This document shows positions 43,516 to 56,300 of a stretch of 64,000 nucleotides of DNA, piece by piece (the first letter of the stretch is position 1; each line of letters begins with the position of its first letter). The stretch covers positions 2,771,001 to 2,835,000 of the forward strand of contig NZ_CP089979.1 in NCBI RefSeq assembly GCF_021389935.1, in the 5' to 3' direction. The notes beneath the pieces were generated by a model. It saw nothing but the letters and a program-made list of their open reading frames with translations, made no database searches and was not told the DNA's origin. A program made the position numbers and the translations under genes. The DNA is from Fulvivirga ligni (GTDB lineage: Bacteria; Bacteroidota; Bacteroidia; Cytophagales; Cyclobacteriaceae).

Positions 43516-45270
43516 ATGAAAAAAATACTTTACTTACCCGTTTTTCTTCTATTCTTCAGTGGTCAAGCCTTTGCTCAGAAGGTTAAATACGATGACCTAT
43601 TCGCTTTATTAAGCACTAAAAAATACGAGTCTGCAGAGCCTTTTTTAAGGACTTTTTTGGCAGATGAGAAAAATAATGATCATCCCAATGCTCATCTTCA
43701 AATGGGCATTTTATACGAGTACAAATCCTCTACTCAAGATGTACTTACTCACAGTGAGGAAAAACTGTACTACCTTGATTCAGCTCTGCTATATCTAAGA
43801 AAGGCTAAAACTCTAATAGACGACAAAGAAGTTCGTAAGAATGATGAGCTATATCAGGCCTATCAAAGAAGAGACGTGCGCACGGGCAAAATCGGCATTA
43901 AACTGGCAGATGTTCAGCTAGATATAGATAATAAAATCAAGAATATAAATGAGCGTCAGGATAATATCAGAAAGCTGGTAGCTTACTATAATGACATGAT
44001 TTTGTCTTATGATAGTGCCCGTTACCTATTTACTGAAACCAGAAATAGTTCCCCTAGCTTGAAAGCTCTGTTGTTTCAATCTGGAGTAGATACGGAGAAT
44101 AAACTTTTGGTTATGAAAGACTACTATCAAAAGTTTCATGAAGCCTATAAAAATTATAAGAATACCACTGGAACCATTGGGAAATATGATCAGTCACTCA
44201 ATGAAAAAATGATTGAAAACTTTGAAACTGAAGGGGAGAGTGAGACCGACTTTAAACTAGATGTGATTGAGGTATGGAATTACAAAGCTTGGTATGATGG
44301 TGTGGTAGAAGTGAAGGAAAAAGATATCACCACTATAAAAGCTGAATTGATTAAAGTGACGTCACAACTTGATGACCTTAGGGCTGAACTTATAAAAGAC
44401 TCCACGGGATTAAAGGGGAATGTGGACCTCACTTCAATTGGAGATAAAATACACGAGCATGATCGCCTAGCATTGCCATTGCAGGTGTTAAAGTATAAAT
44501 CTGGAGAGCTTGATTATTTGTCATTTCTAATGGCTACTAAGCAATATACTGACTCGCTTGATATCCGCTATCAGATTGAAGTACTACAGGAGCGAGTATC
44601 GCAATGCCAAGGCTTAAAAAGTAAAATCGAATCGATAGAGGCGATCGATATTGATGAAGAGTCAAAGAATTATAATGAATGGGTGGAGAAATTCTATGGA
44701 AATACTTCTTCCTTAAAAGATTATGTGGCTGAGAAAGCAACTTGGGTAAAAGCAGAACTTGATAAGAACACCCAATGGTATGAAGATATATTGGTGCGAG
44801 ATAAATGGTTGATTAATGAAAATGACTCTATTCCTCTTTATTTAAGCGAAGATTTAACATCATCTTATAAGCCTTTGTTAATTGAAGACAAAGCCACAGC
44901 AGGAGTAAGAGTAGGAGAGGTTCCTACAGGTTATTTTGTGAAAATAAGTCCTGCAAAAACCACTGAAGGAAAAATAGATATTGTCTTGCCCAAAGATTTT
45001 AATATCGATTCAGATGCCTTGTCTGTATTGCTAACCTCAGACGAAGATGGTTTGGTAGATTTTGTCATATATGACACTCCAGGAACTGAAGGAACGCTAG
45101 CTGTGATTAGCAAAATATATAAGGTGGATGGCCTGGCGTGGACAAAGTCATTTACTCTTGAAAATGGTGTTGCAGCTGCTGCTTATAAGGCGGGAAATCT
45201 GGAGCTGCAACTTGAGGAAGGTGAAAAGGTGGTGATAGACAAAAAAGGAAATATGGTGGAAACCAAATAG
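43516..45270 (+). CDS. Hypothetical secreted TPR/coiled-coil protein
   Basis: A clear signal peptide (MKKILYLPVFLLFFSGQAFAQ) is followed by TPR-like helices (KYESAEPFLRTFLADEKNND and on to about residue 110), long Lys/Glu-rich coiled-coil regions (about 120-400), and a C-terminal beta-rich domain (about 430-580). I do not recognise the family. Helical scaffolding in the periplasm is the most likely type. It lies 49 nt after tex and is followed by a bidirectional terminator. Confidence 0.75.
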   Translation: MKKILYLPVFLLFFSGQAFAQKVKYDDLFALLSTKKYESAEPFLRTFLADEKNNDHPNAHLQMGILYEYKSSTQDVLTHSEEKLYYLDSALLYLRKAKTLIDDKEVRKNDELYQAYQRRDVRTGKIGIKLADVQLDIDNKIKNINERQDNIRKLVAYYNDMILSYDSARYLFTETRNSSPSLKALLFQSGVDTENKLLVMKDYYQKFHEAYKNYKNTTGTIGKYDQSLNEKMIENFETEGESETDFKLDVIEVWNYKAWYDGVVEVKEKDITTIKAELIKVTSQLDDLRAELIKDSTGLKGNVDLTSIGDKIHEHDRLALPLQVLKYKSGELDYLSFLMATKQYTDSLDIRYQIEVLQERVSQCQGLKSKIESIEAIDIDEESKNYNEWVEKFYGNTSSLKDYVAEKATWVKAELDKNTQWYEDILVRDKWLINENDSIPLYLSEDLTSSYKPLLIEDKATAGVRVGEVPTGYFVKISPAKTTEGKIDIVLPKDFNIDSDALSVLLTSDEDGLVDFVIYDTPGTEGTLAVISKIYKVDGLAWTKSFTLENGVAAAAYKAGNLELQLEEGEKVVIDKKGNMVETK

Positions 45271-45290
45271 ATAGATACTTTAGTAATAAT

Positions 45291-45322
45291 AAAGGGCTGC
45301 CGGTTGTTACCAGCAGCCCTTT
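45291..45322. terminator. Bidirectional terminator
   Basis: AAAGGGCTGC (45291-45300) pairs with GCAGCCCTTT (45313-45322), and the loop extends the helix by GGT/ACC. It lies 20 nt after the plus-strand gene and 25 nt before the end of the convergent minus-strand gene. Confidence 0.85.
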
Positions 45323-45346
45323 TTATTACAAATTCACATTATATTT

Positions 45347-45799
45347 TTAGCTTATTAATTTTTTCCAATCATGGAATCGAACATCAATTCTATTCTTGAT
45401 GCATTCATAATTTTCCCATGAATCGTTCACATGATAAATTGATGGTAATTTTTTTACAAGCGTTTCATCATAATCATTTCTATATAGTCCACCACCATAA
45501 TAATAGTAAGTAAACATATTTCCATATTTATTGAAAAGCTCATATCCCAGGTATCCATCCCAAATTTCACTCAGAATTGTACAAGATATTTCTCTTCTTT
45601 TGAATCTGAAAATCTGCATGTCAGCTTCTTCTTCAAAATACTCCGAATAAAGGTCGTTATCTATTACCCAACCCATGTACATTCCTATGTGTACATAGGC
45701 TTGTTCAATAGGAAGCGAGTCAGGAAAATTGCCTAAAAAGTGGGTTTTAGCATTGTCATAAATGGTTTTCTGAATATTCGCCTTCTTTTCGTTCGTCAT
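45347..45799 (-). CDS. Hypothetical 150-residue protein, possibly immunity-like
   Basis: This soluble protein is rich in Tyr, Asp and Glu (AYVHIGMYMGWVIDNDLYSEYF, YYYYGGGLYRNDYDETL). Its size and acidic-aromatic character resemble the small uncharacterised immunity-type families that sit beside polymorphic toxins, but no toxin gene is adjacent and the match is a loose impression. It has no signal peptide. Base composition is AT-rich like the surroundings. The family is not recognised. Confidence 0.65.
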   Translation of the reverse strand: MTNEKKANIQKTIYDNAKTHFLGNFPDSLPIEQAYVHIGMYMGWVIDNDLYSEYFEEEADMQIFRFKRREISCTILSEIWDGYLGYELFNKYGNMFTYYYYGGGLYRNDYDETLVKKLPSIYHVNDSWENYECIKNRIDVRFHDWKKLIS

Positions 45800-45852
45800 G
45801 TGAAATTCGTATTTAAAAATGATAAATTTTTGAAATTTAAGTAAAATGGACC

Positions 45853-47085
45853 TTAATGAAAAAACAAATATCCAAAAAGTATAGCTGCTATTATTCCGGC
45901 CAAATCGGCTATTAAACCAGCAGTTATAGCATATCTTGTTTTTTTAATATTTACAGATCCAAAGTATACCGCAACGATGTAAAAAGTTGTCTCCGTTGCA
46001 CCTCTTAATACGCTAGCAAGCTTCCCGGTAAACGAGTCTACCCCATAAGTATCAATAGTTTCTATCATCATACCCCTGGCAGCACCCCCACTTAGAGGCT
46101 TCATAAGTGCTGTGGGTAAGGCTCTTACGAAGTCAGTATTGATTCCTGTAAGACCAATTAAATATTCTATCCCACTCATTAAATAATCCATTGCTCCGCT
46201 AGCTCTGAACACTCCGATGGCTACCAATATGGCTACTAAATACGGTATGATTTTAATGGCAATTTGGAAGCCTTCTTTTGCGCCATCTATAAAGGTCTCA
46301 TATAGATTAATTTTTTTTCGTAGACCTAGTGCTATGAAGCAAATGATTAAAGTAAATATAATAAAATTGCTGGCTACCGTAGAGATAGTGCTTATGCGTT
46401 CTTGAGGAAGGGTAGTGAAATAATATATAAGAATCCCTATAAGTGTAGAGAAACCTACAAGGTAGGCGAGGATGACTTTATCCAGCAGATTTATCTTCTG
46501 ATATATTGCTACCGTGATTAGGCCAACCAAAGTAGATACAAATGTCGATAATAAGATAGGTAAAAATACATCTGTAGGATTAGATGCACCCATGACTGAT
46601 CTATCTACCAAAATGGTAAGAGGAATGATGCTAAGACCCGAAGTATTCAATACTAAAAACATGATTTGAGCATTAGAGGCTACCTCCTGATCTTTATTTA
46701 TGGTCTGCATCTCCTGCATAGCCTTAAGACCTAAAGGAGTGGCAGCATTATCTAAGCCAAGAATATTAGCAGAGAAATTCATGATAATAGATCCAATGGC
46801 TGGGTGGTTGGCTGGTATTTCTGGGAATAATCGTCTGAAGAAAGGGCCTACCAGTCTGGATAGAACATTCACCATGCCTCCTTTTTCTCCAATTTTCATT
46901 AAACCTAGCCATAAACTCATCACGCCTGTGAGGAATATTGATATTTCAAATCCGGTTTTAGCCATTTCAAAGGTGGAAGTGACAATGGAGGGGAATACTT
47001 CCATGTCTTGAAATACTATCAGTTTGATAAGTGCCACAACAAAGGCTATCAGAAAAAAGGCTACCCAAAGATAATTTAAAATCAT
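45853..47085 (-). CDS. Nucleoside-recognition (Gate) membrane protein, SpmA-SpmB fusion
   Basis: The 410-residue membrane protein contains two Gate/nucleoside-recognition regions. The first (about residues 60-135: SIFLTGVMSLWLGLMKIGEKGG and PAIGSIIMNFSANILGLDNAAT) matches SpmA. The second (about 275-405: AIKIIPYLVAILVAIGVFR and PTALMKPLSGGAARGMMIE) matches SpmB. These are separate genes in Bacillus; this fused form is common in Bacteroidetes. The role is unclear because no sporulation is expected. A near-consensus -7 box lies upstream. Confidence 0.9.
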   Translation of the reverse strand: MILNYLWVAFFLIAFVVALIKLIVFQDMEVFPSIVTSTFEMAKTGFEISIFLTGVMSLWLGLMKIGEKGGMVNVLSRLVGPFFRRLFPEIPANHPAIGSIIMNFSANILGLDNAATPLGLKAMQEMQTINKDQEVASNAQIMFLVLNTSGLSIIPLTILVDRSVMGASNPTDVFLPILLSTFVSTLVGLITVAIYQKINLLDKVILAYLVGFSTLIGILIYYFTTLPQERISTISTVASNFIIFTLIICFIALGLRKKINLYETFIDGAKEGFQIAIKIIPYLVAILVAIGVFRASGAMDYLMSGIEYLIGLTGINTDFVRALPTALMKPLSGGAARGMMIETIDTYGVDSFTGKLASVLRGATETTFYIVAVYFGSVNIKKTRYAITAGLIADLAGIIAAILFGYLFFH

Positions 47086-47105
47086 ACGGACTATCGGTTA
47101 GGATG

Positions 47106-47113
47106 CAAAGGTC
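47106..47113 (-). promoter_or_regulatory. Near-consensus -7 box of the SpmAB-like gene
   Basis: The minus strand reads GACCTTTGCATCC, one base off TAnnTTTG and similar to other Bacteroidetes promoters. It lies 21 bp upstream of the ATG at 47085. Confidence 0.4.
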
Positions 47114-47156
47114 TTAAATGGTAGGCATAATACAACTAATTGCTCAATATCTCAGA

Positions 47157-47176
47157 TTGAATAACTGATTATTCAA
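47157..47176. promoter_or_regulatory. Perfect inverted repeat upstream of the giant surface protein
   Basis: TTGAATAA (47157-47164) and TTATTCAA (47169-47176) form a perfect 8-bp palindrome with a CTGA centre. It lies 72 bp upstream of the SpmAB-like start and 198 bp upstream of the giant gene. A second pair, AAACGCA (47283-47289) and TGCGTTT (47311-47317), is closer to the giant gene. Both are operator candidates. Confidence 0.35.
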
Positions 47177-47374
47177 ATTTTCTAATCTTTTGACATGTGT
47201 AGCAGGTTACTTTAAATCTGTAGTTGGGTATAAACATTAGTATAAAATTAACGGATTTATTACATTGGATCATTTTTAGGCAAAACGCATTTATTCGAAC
47301 CCAATTTGACTGCGTTTAATTTTTTAATTAAATGATGATAAAATTTAAATAATCTATTTTAATTATCCCTGATC

Positions 47375-50300
47375 ATGAAAAATCTTTGTTTTTTGGTCCT
47401 ATTTTTAGGATTTGGTATGAAGGGCATGTCGCAAGAGATGCCGGGAGGTATTGGTAGTGGCACAGGATCAGATGGCAAGCCGCATTTACAAATGTGGTAC
47501 GAGGCTTCTGATATAGGGTTATCAAACAACTCTTCTGTTACATCTTGGGCAGATAAATCTGGAAATGGTAGAAATATTACTCAGGTAACAGCTGCCGCCA
47601 GACCTACAATGAAAACAGCCGCAGATGCTAACTATTCTTTCGACGCTGTTCGTTTCGATGGTACTGACGATTTCTTGAATATCGATGGAAGTGTAATCAC
47701 TAACACTGATTATACTGTTGTTGCTGTTGCTGCGAGAAGGACAGGAGGAAGAAATGTAATTATGGGTGGAGCTACAGGCTCAACCAATCAAAACTTCCAT
47801 CCCTATTTTAATTCAAGTACTTTAAATTTACATCACTGGGGAAATGATTATAACGTCGCTTACTCAGGAGGTGCCGGTTCTACGGCAAATGGAACTACGC
47901 CAAATTTTGGGGTTTTTGTATTTAATTTATCCAGTACAGGAAGAGAGATGTTCCAAAATGGAACTTCATTAGGTACTGATGGAAGTACTTCTCAATTAAC
48001 ATCTTATTCAGGTGCTGCTCTAGGAAGGATTGCTGCAATCAATGAATTTAGTGACCTTGATATCGCTGAGTTAATAGTCTACTCGGACGATTTAAATTTC
48101 GTAGAAATGGTTATTCTACAGAACTATTTGAGTTCTAAGTATGATATACCTATGGATGCGAATGATTTTTATGCTGGAGATACTCCTGGTAATGGTAATT
48201 ATGATTATCAAGTAGCTGGTATTGGAGCAAATGGTGGACAAGAGTTAAGATCAAATAGCTCTTTGGATCTTACCATAGAGGTGGATGGAAATCCTACAGG
48301 ATATGGTGTATTATTTGGTAATAATGGGGCTGCTAATGCGGTTTCTACTGCAAATTTAGGTTCAGGTGTGGCTCAAAGGTGGGCTCGTACATGGTATATA
48401 GATGAAATAGGGGCTGCTAACGTAAAAGTTGAGTTTGATTTTAGCGAACATTTCGGCAACTACCCATCAGGAGACCCTGATAATTATGTTTTACTAAGAT
48501 GGTCTGGTTCTTCCTATGATATTGTTTCAATAGCAGCTGTAGATAAAAATGCTGTCGGCAGCAAAATTATATTCGATGTAGCTGATGCATCGCTTACTGA
48601 CGGTATTTACACGCTGGGAACAGTAGACGCTACAGATAGTCCTGTAACTGGATCATCTAACCAAACCTGGTATAGTTATGCTTCTGGTAACTGGAGTAAC
48701 CCAGCTACCTGGACCTTAGATGGAGGTGTTATTCCAGATCAAATACCTGCTGGAGGGGGAATACCTTCTTCAATAGATGATGTCGTTATCACTTCTGGCC
48801 GTACAGTAACTATGGATTTGGATGATGTAACTGTAGGGAGTGTTGAAGTAGTAGGGGAGCTGGATTTAGGAACTACACATGGCCATGACTTTAATACGAT
48901 TACTGGTTCAGGAACTATACATTTCGCGGGATACAATCCTGGCGGTGGAGTAGTAGATAATTTCCCTGCTGGTGAAACTACTCAATTTGCGGATAGTCTC
49001 GCCGGTGGTACTGTAAGAATTTACGGTACAGGCCTCTCATTAAACCAAAATAGAACTTTTAATGATGTAATTGTTGATCTAAATTCTACATCAAACATTG
49101 CCATATTAACTTCTAATTATAGAATCAATGGAGACTTATCACTTGAGGACGGTGTATTCCAGATCAATGATAATTCTTCCACTACAGTAAGAAGCTTAGA
49201 TATTTACCATAATTTCGATATCAGAAGTTCTGCTTCAGTAAGGGTTGGTACAGGTAATACTGCATCAGGTTACTCTATTCCAGGTGCAATGCCAGCTGCT
49301 GGAGCTTATCACGGTATTTATCATCAAATTAATATTTATGGAGACTTCAATAACTCTGGTTCAGCAAGATTCTCCAACCTAAGTGATCCTGTTTATAATC
49401 AGTTTACCTCTACCGGAGGTGCTACGGTAACTTTCAAAGGCCGTGAAAATAAAACAGCCTATCTTAATGGTGTAACAGATTTCTACAATCTGGTTGTAGA
49501 TAAAGGTACAGACCAGACATATACCTTAGAGATTAATTCTACAAATGCTTCAAACTTTAGATTGTTAGGTGCCAACAATGTGGGAAGATACATATATGCA
49601 CCTTATTCAGAAGCTAATCCTGAAGTGAGAAAAGCTCTTTTCATTAAAAATGGAACGTTAAAGCTTACTGGTAGAGTAAACATTCCATCATTATCTGAGG
49701 GTAGTGAGGCAGGCGGAAATGGTGATTACGCCATTGGCGCTAATGGATATTTGTGGATTGATGGAACGAACGTAAGTGTATACAGCACGGCTAGCGATGC
49801 TTCTCAGTCTCCAGGTTCCACAGGTGTAAACACAGGATCGGGTAATCAGGCTTTATCAGTATATGGTAAGTTTAGAATTAGTAACGGATTTTTTGGAACA
49901 CGAAACAGTGCAGGTCTTATTTTCTGGACTGCTGTAAGTGGCGAGGTTCAGGTAGATGGTGGAACGGTAAACGTTTCTCAGCTCAGAACTGCCAATGGTG
50001 GCACTGGAGAAAATTCATACATCCAAACTGGTGGAAATGTTTATGTAAGAGGTAGTTCCACAGAGCCTGGAGAAGTTGCTGGTGAATATGCATTGTTCAG
50101 TATGCACTTATCAGAAAGTGTTTTCAGAATGACTGGAGGTAATCTTTACGTGTCAGGTGCCAGAGGTCTATCTGATCAAACAGGCAATGCCTCAGGTCAG
50201 TATCATGGCGGTGGCCTTATAATAAATTCTGACGAAGGAAAATATGAGGTAACGGGTGGTACTATTCACCTAATTAACAACACAAACGATAATTTTATAA

Positions 50301-53300
50301 TCTCATCAAGAGTTCCTCTTTGGAATGTTGAAATGAGTAAAACAGGTGGTTCTGCCACGCAAATAGATATGCAGGTAGCTACCGCAGGTGGTGGTGGAGC
50401 AGGAGAATATAGTACTGTAGATGATCCTATTCTTCGAGTGCTTAACGATTTAACTATTGGCTCAGGAGTAGAGTTTGACCATAACGGATTTAACGTTGAG
50501 GTAGGTAGTGATTTTACTGTAGCGAATGGAGGTTCATACCTTTATGATGGTAATAAACATAATACGCTTACTATTAATGGTACAGATAATTCATTAATGT
50601 CTCTTTTGAATATTGATGGTGGAGGTAATCCGGGTGAGCAGCAGGTTTTCTATAATTTAATTATTGATAAGCCACACAATAAAACTGTAAGTCTTGCATC
50701 TGGTAAAACAGGTAGCGAATATAATGGCTTCCAAAATAACTTATTCAGAGTAAACGGAGAGGCTTTTAAGGTTTTAGGAGGAACGCTGGATCAAGGAAGG
50801 CATAGTATCTTGGCTAACTGTGATACATTGGTAAATTATGATGTATTAACAGTTTATAACAGAGCAACTGCAAGTACCGATGCTAATTTCAATGGTAATA
50901 ATGATCAGTTGAAAATGGCTTCAAATCAGGGGACTCCTACAAATATTGTGGTGATAACAGCTGATACAGCGGTTATCGGTAACCTGAAATATTACATGCA
51001 AGATTATATTGTTGATATCAACAGTGATCTGCATGTTCAATATCTTGAATATTCTAATGGTAGACTTAATATTCAGGATAATAATCTGAAAATCGATTAT
51101 TTTGATGAATCTAAGTCATTTACCAGAGGAGCTCCTTCGGTTAGTGATATGATTGTAACTAACGGAGAGGATTCTGATGGCGGTATTTCTCTATATATAA
51201 GTGGGAATAATACTTACAAATATCACTTTGGTTTAGGTTTAACGAATTCTGAGCCTACTTCAAGATATACTCCGGGCACAGTTAACATCAGTGATTTTGT
51301 TGATGATGGATATATTACTATTAGACCTGTTGATCAAGTACTTGGAACTACAGTAGATAGTGGAGATATACTTTCTTATTACTGGAAAGTTGATTACACT
51401 GGTTTTAGCACTCTTCCTACAGTTACATATACTTTCAAATATTATGATAATGATCTTGATGGATCAGGTAATGAAGGCAACTTTGTAGCGGGTAAAGTAT
51501 TAGATGTAGTACCATTTACAAGAAATTTTGAAGATGATGGCATTCCTGAAAATGAAGGAGTAAATACTTCATCAAACATCATAACATTTAATGGTCCTGC
51601 AGATTCTGGGTTTACCCTAGAGACAGCTAGCTATACAGCTGGAGAAAACCCAAGATTCGTTGGTGCCCCAGAAGTTTTCTATAATACTTTTTCTTCAATA
51701 GATAACTGGAATGACGGTACTAAATGGACTAGCAATAGTGATGGTTCGGATGATGGTGTAAATGCTTATCCTCAGGCCGGTGATATTGCCATTATGCAAA
51801 GTTACGGACTTACCAACGATAGAGCATGGGTTTATGCTAACGTAAACATAAATGTAGCCAAGTTAATATTTGATAACTCAGCTGGTGGCTGGTTAGCTCG
51901 TTTGTGGATGACAAAGAGAAATGCCACTCATAATTTTGGAATTGTGTCAGGTGCAGGTGCACTTTACTTTGAAGCTACTTCTAACCAAATCCCTAACATC
52001 ACTGATGGTTCTGATTTAGGACTATTCTCAAGTAATCTCGATTCTTACTTCATCTATAAAATGGATGTAGATAATGCAGATGTTGATATGTTAAGCAATA
52101 TTGATGAGTATCCTAACTTGAGAATTGAGGCCGGTAATGGTCCTGGTGATGATGATAATAGGATTCTTTACACTACTATTCCAATTGTTGTGAATGGTGA
52201 GTTAAGAATGGACAGATCCAGTAGATTGATAGCTAATCATGACATAACTGTTCGACAAGATTTGAGAGTTACCTGGCAGGAAAACAGATGTACTTTTGAA
52301 ATTGGTGACGATAGAGAAGTAACGATTACTGTAGAAGGTGACCTACGATTAGAAGATGGTAACGGAAATGATGATTCTCGTTTCATTGTAAAAAATGATA
52401 ATCAAGCAGGATACGAGCACAAAGTAAGGATAGGTGGAAATCTTGTTGTTGAGTCTGTTAACGCGGCATCTTCTACTTTTGATTTATACAATGGTGCTGC
52501 GCCAAACAACAACGCTATTTTAGAATTTATAAATGATGGCAGTGTTACTTATTCTAATGCCAGCACTATAATTCCAGATTTATATAGGATAGTTGTTAAC
52601 AAAACCAATCCTCAGGATATAGTAAGTATGGACGGTGACTTTGATCTAAATGGCCCTACAAGTGGAGTTGGTCAGGTGAAAGCCATCGAGTTAATAAGAG
52701 GTACTTTTGTGCTTAACCATCCGGACATCACCGTTAATTTAAACACTGGTGATGATAACTTCAGAATTCCGGCAGGAACCACAATGGATGTGACTCAAGG
52801 AAAGGCTTTTGTCAGTGGTAATAGTACAGGTATATATGTTGATGGTACATTAGCAGTTTCTGGAGCTAATGGCGAATTAAACATGGATATCAGCGATGCT
52901 AGTAACCCAGGAAATGGCTTAGGTCAGGATGGTAATAACTACATTGAATATTCAGCTTCAGGTAGTGCAAGCATGGTTATTACTGATGGAACATTAACGG
53001 TTGGTTCGCAGATTAGAAGATCAACTATTGCTACTACTGGTATCTTGAACTATGAGCAAACTGGCGGTCAGGTAGTTGTGGGTAAAAATAATCCATCGGT
53101 AGCAGACAGAGGTGTCTTTGAAGTTTTGAATTCTGGAAGCCGATTTGTGTATACCGGAGGTTCATTAACCTTGGTGAAGCAAAATTCTACATCTCCATCT
53201 GTAGCAGCATTGATGTTATTGCCAACAGAATTTGATGTTCAACAGCCTATAAACATTGGTAATGCGGATACACCTGTTGGTCAAGATAATTTCGGAATTA

Positions 53301-56300
53301 ATGCAAATATTCCTTTAGATGGTCTGAACATTAATGGAACAAACTCGCCGACAGCATTTATTAGAGTTAATGAGTTAACCTTAACCGGAGATTTAGTAAT
53401 AGATGCCGGTGCAACATTAGATGCAGCAGGCATTAAGTTGATTCTCGAATCTAATTTTGCTAATGATGGAACATTTGTTCCTTCTACTAACACAACGGAA
53501 TTTAATTCGGATCAGATTCAAGTGTTAAGCGGTACTGGTACAACTGAGTTCTATAATCTTTCCAAATACGGAGCAGGTGAGCTACAGATACAACAAGATA
53601 TTCCGGTAACTAATCTATTGAGAATAGCTGAAGGAATAATGAATGATGGTGGCAATGACATTTCTCTTTCAGGGGATGCAATCATTGATGGTACTCATCA
53701 GAGCTCAGGAGGCAACGGCCTTATCTTTGAAGGAAGTATTCAGCAGAGATTATATAGAACCTTAGCTGGTACCAGTGACTTAGGAGTTGTTACTATTAAT
53801 AATGCGAATGGTGTGGTTATTCCAGAAGGTAATGGCTATAATTTCAATGTGAATAATGAATTGCGTATGCAGAATGGTGTGTTTAATATTGGTAGTGCGT
53901 TAATAACCATTGGACAGAATGCTAATATCACTCCAGTATCTGCCTATTCAGTTTCTAACATGATGAAGACCAATAGCTCTTTTGCAGATAATGGTGTTAG
54001 AAAGATATTCCCTGCGGGTTATACTACCGATTTTATCTATCCCATTGGAGAATCGAAATATACTCCAGTTACTATTGACTTAACAGGTGCAGGATATAGT
54101 TCGGGAACATCTGTAGGTAGCATTACTGTAAGGCCTGCTAATGAGTATCACCCGGCTATTGATGAAGGTTCAGACTTTTTCGCTTCAGGCGATATTAACA
54201 ATGTTCTTCATTATTACTGGACTCTTGAAGCAGATAACTTATCAAGTTTTGTAGGTAATGCTTACTTCCAATATGATCAGAGCGATGTAAAAGTTGCAGA
54301 AGGCGGTTACAGTGAGGCAGATTATATAGCAGCTCAGATTCTATATGATAATAACCCAAGTAATAACATCAGCAAATTCACAACGGCGGAAGTTGACGAA
54401 GTAAACAACATTATCACATACGACCTTACTGGTAGTGGAGCTGGAATTACCAATTCAGGTATTTCCGGAGATTATTTCGCAGGTATAGATCAGGCTATTC
54501 CAAATAATATTGCCACATACATTTCTCAAACAAGTGGGGATGTAGATCAGCCAATATATGATCAACTTGTACCTGGTGGAGGCGCACCAAGAGGAGCTAT
54601 ATTAATTGTGGATACCGGAGATGAAGTAACATTCGAATTAGATGACATCAATCTTTATAGAACTGAAATTAGAGAAGGTGCTACACTAACCGTAGATGGA
54701 ACTACTGGTCACAGATTAGGTATCATTTCAGGTACTGGTAACTTAAAAATTGTTAGTAACACTTCCAGCGCATCTTTACCGGCCGGTGATTATGGTGACT
54801 TCTTCTCTTGCAGTGGAGGTGGCCTTGAGTATGCTGGTACAGGTAGTTATAGTATACTAGGTGGAATTACTAACTTGAGAAATTTATCATTAACTGGATC
54901 TGGTCAGAGAAATTTCCCTAATAATAATATTACAATTTGTGAGGACTTTTTGCTAGATGGACCTGAGGTATATTTTCAAAATGATCGTAGACTGGATGTG
55001 GAAAATGATTTGATTATAAATTCAGGAGTCTTAGAAAACCCATCAGGTTATGGTAGAATAACTGTTTATGGTAATTTTCAAATAAATGGAGGTGAGTTTA
55101 AAGGAGCTTACAAAGGATATACTTATCTAATAGGAGATGCAACGATTTCATCAGGAACCTTGAGAGGAGGTAATTCTCAAATTTTGTATACCTTTAAAAA
55201 ATTTGAAATTCAAGAAGGGGGAACATTTATAGCTGATAATAGTAGTATCACGTTTCAATCCAGTAGCTCTAATAATTACAACTCTGAAATTATAGGGGAT
55301 TTTACTGGTGTGAATTCCTTTAATAAAATTAGAATCAATAAGATAGGTAGTCAAAATCGTGTAAATGTTAGGGATAATATTGAAATTACTGAGAGTGTAC
55401 TTTTCAGTGAGGGAAATATGTATCTGGATGAAGATAAAACTGTTTTATTTGCTGAAGATGCATCTGCCACACCTGCCGCCGGTCTTGACAACTCCTACAT
55501 TGACGGAAAAGTATCAAAAACCTTAGCCACAGCTGGAGAAAGCTTCATATTCCCAATAGGAAATGGAGGAGTAAGAAGACCTGCAACGGTAAGCAACGTT
55601 TCTACCGGAGGACTTTCATGGGAGGCTCAGTATTTCTTGGCTAGCCCTATGGCCGACTCTAGAGTAGATAATTTAACACCAACGAACTCTAACATTAAGA
55701 CATTAAGTAATATAGAATATTGGGTAATCTCAGACGGTAGCTTAGCATCGACAGGGGAGAATGCGAATGTAGGACTAAGCTGGGGTATGGCTAGTGATGT
55801 TTCTACATCAGCTTCGGAGAGAGAAGAACTTGAGGTAATGGTCTGGAATGATGGTACATCCTCATGGGATAATTATGGTGGAGGCACTTTCAGTGGTGGT
55901 CATACACAATCATATGGTACCTTCAGCTCTACCTCTAAAGTATCCTTCAGTGAGCATGTATTTACACTTGGCTCAGGTGATGAAGCTAATCCCCTTCCTG
56001 TGACTTTAAGATCGTTTACAGGTGAAAATAAAGGTTTGGAGAATCATTTATACTGGACTACAGTTTCCGAGATCAACAACAGCCATTTCGAGCTTGAGAG
56101 ATCCTCTGATGGTGAGACATTCCAGTTTGTAGCTGAAATAGATGGTTCTGGTACCACTAATGATGTTGTTAACTACAGTTATGTAGATCATAATCCAGTA
56201 TTTGGAGTTAACTACTACAGATTAAAACAAATTGATTTTGATGGGACAACAACCACGATTAAAACTATCGTGAGGTTAACTGTAGATCAGGATGTCAGAG

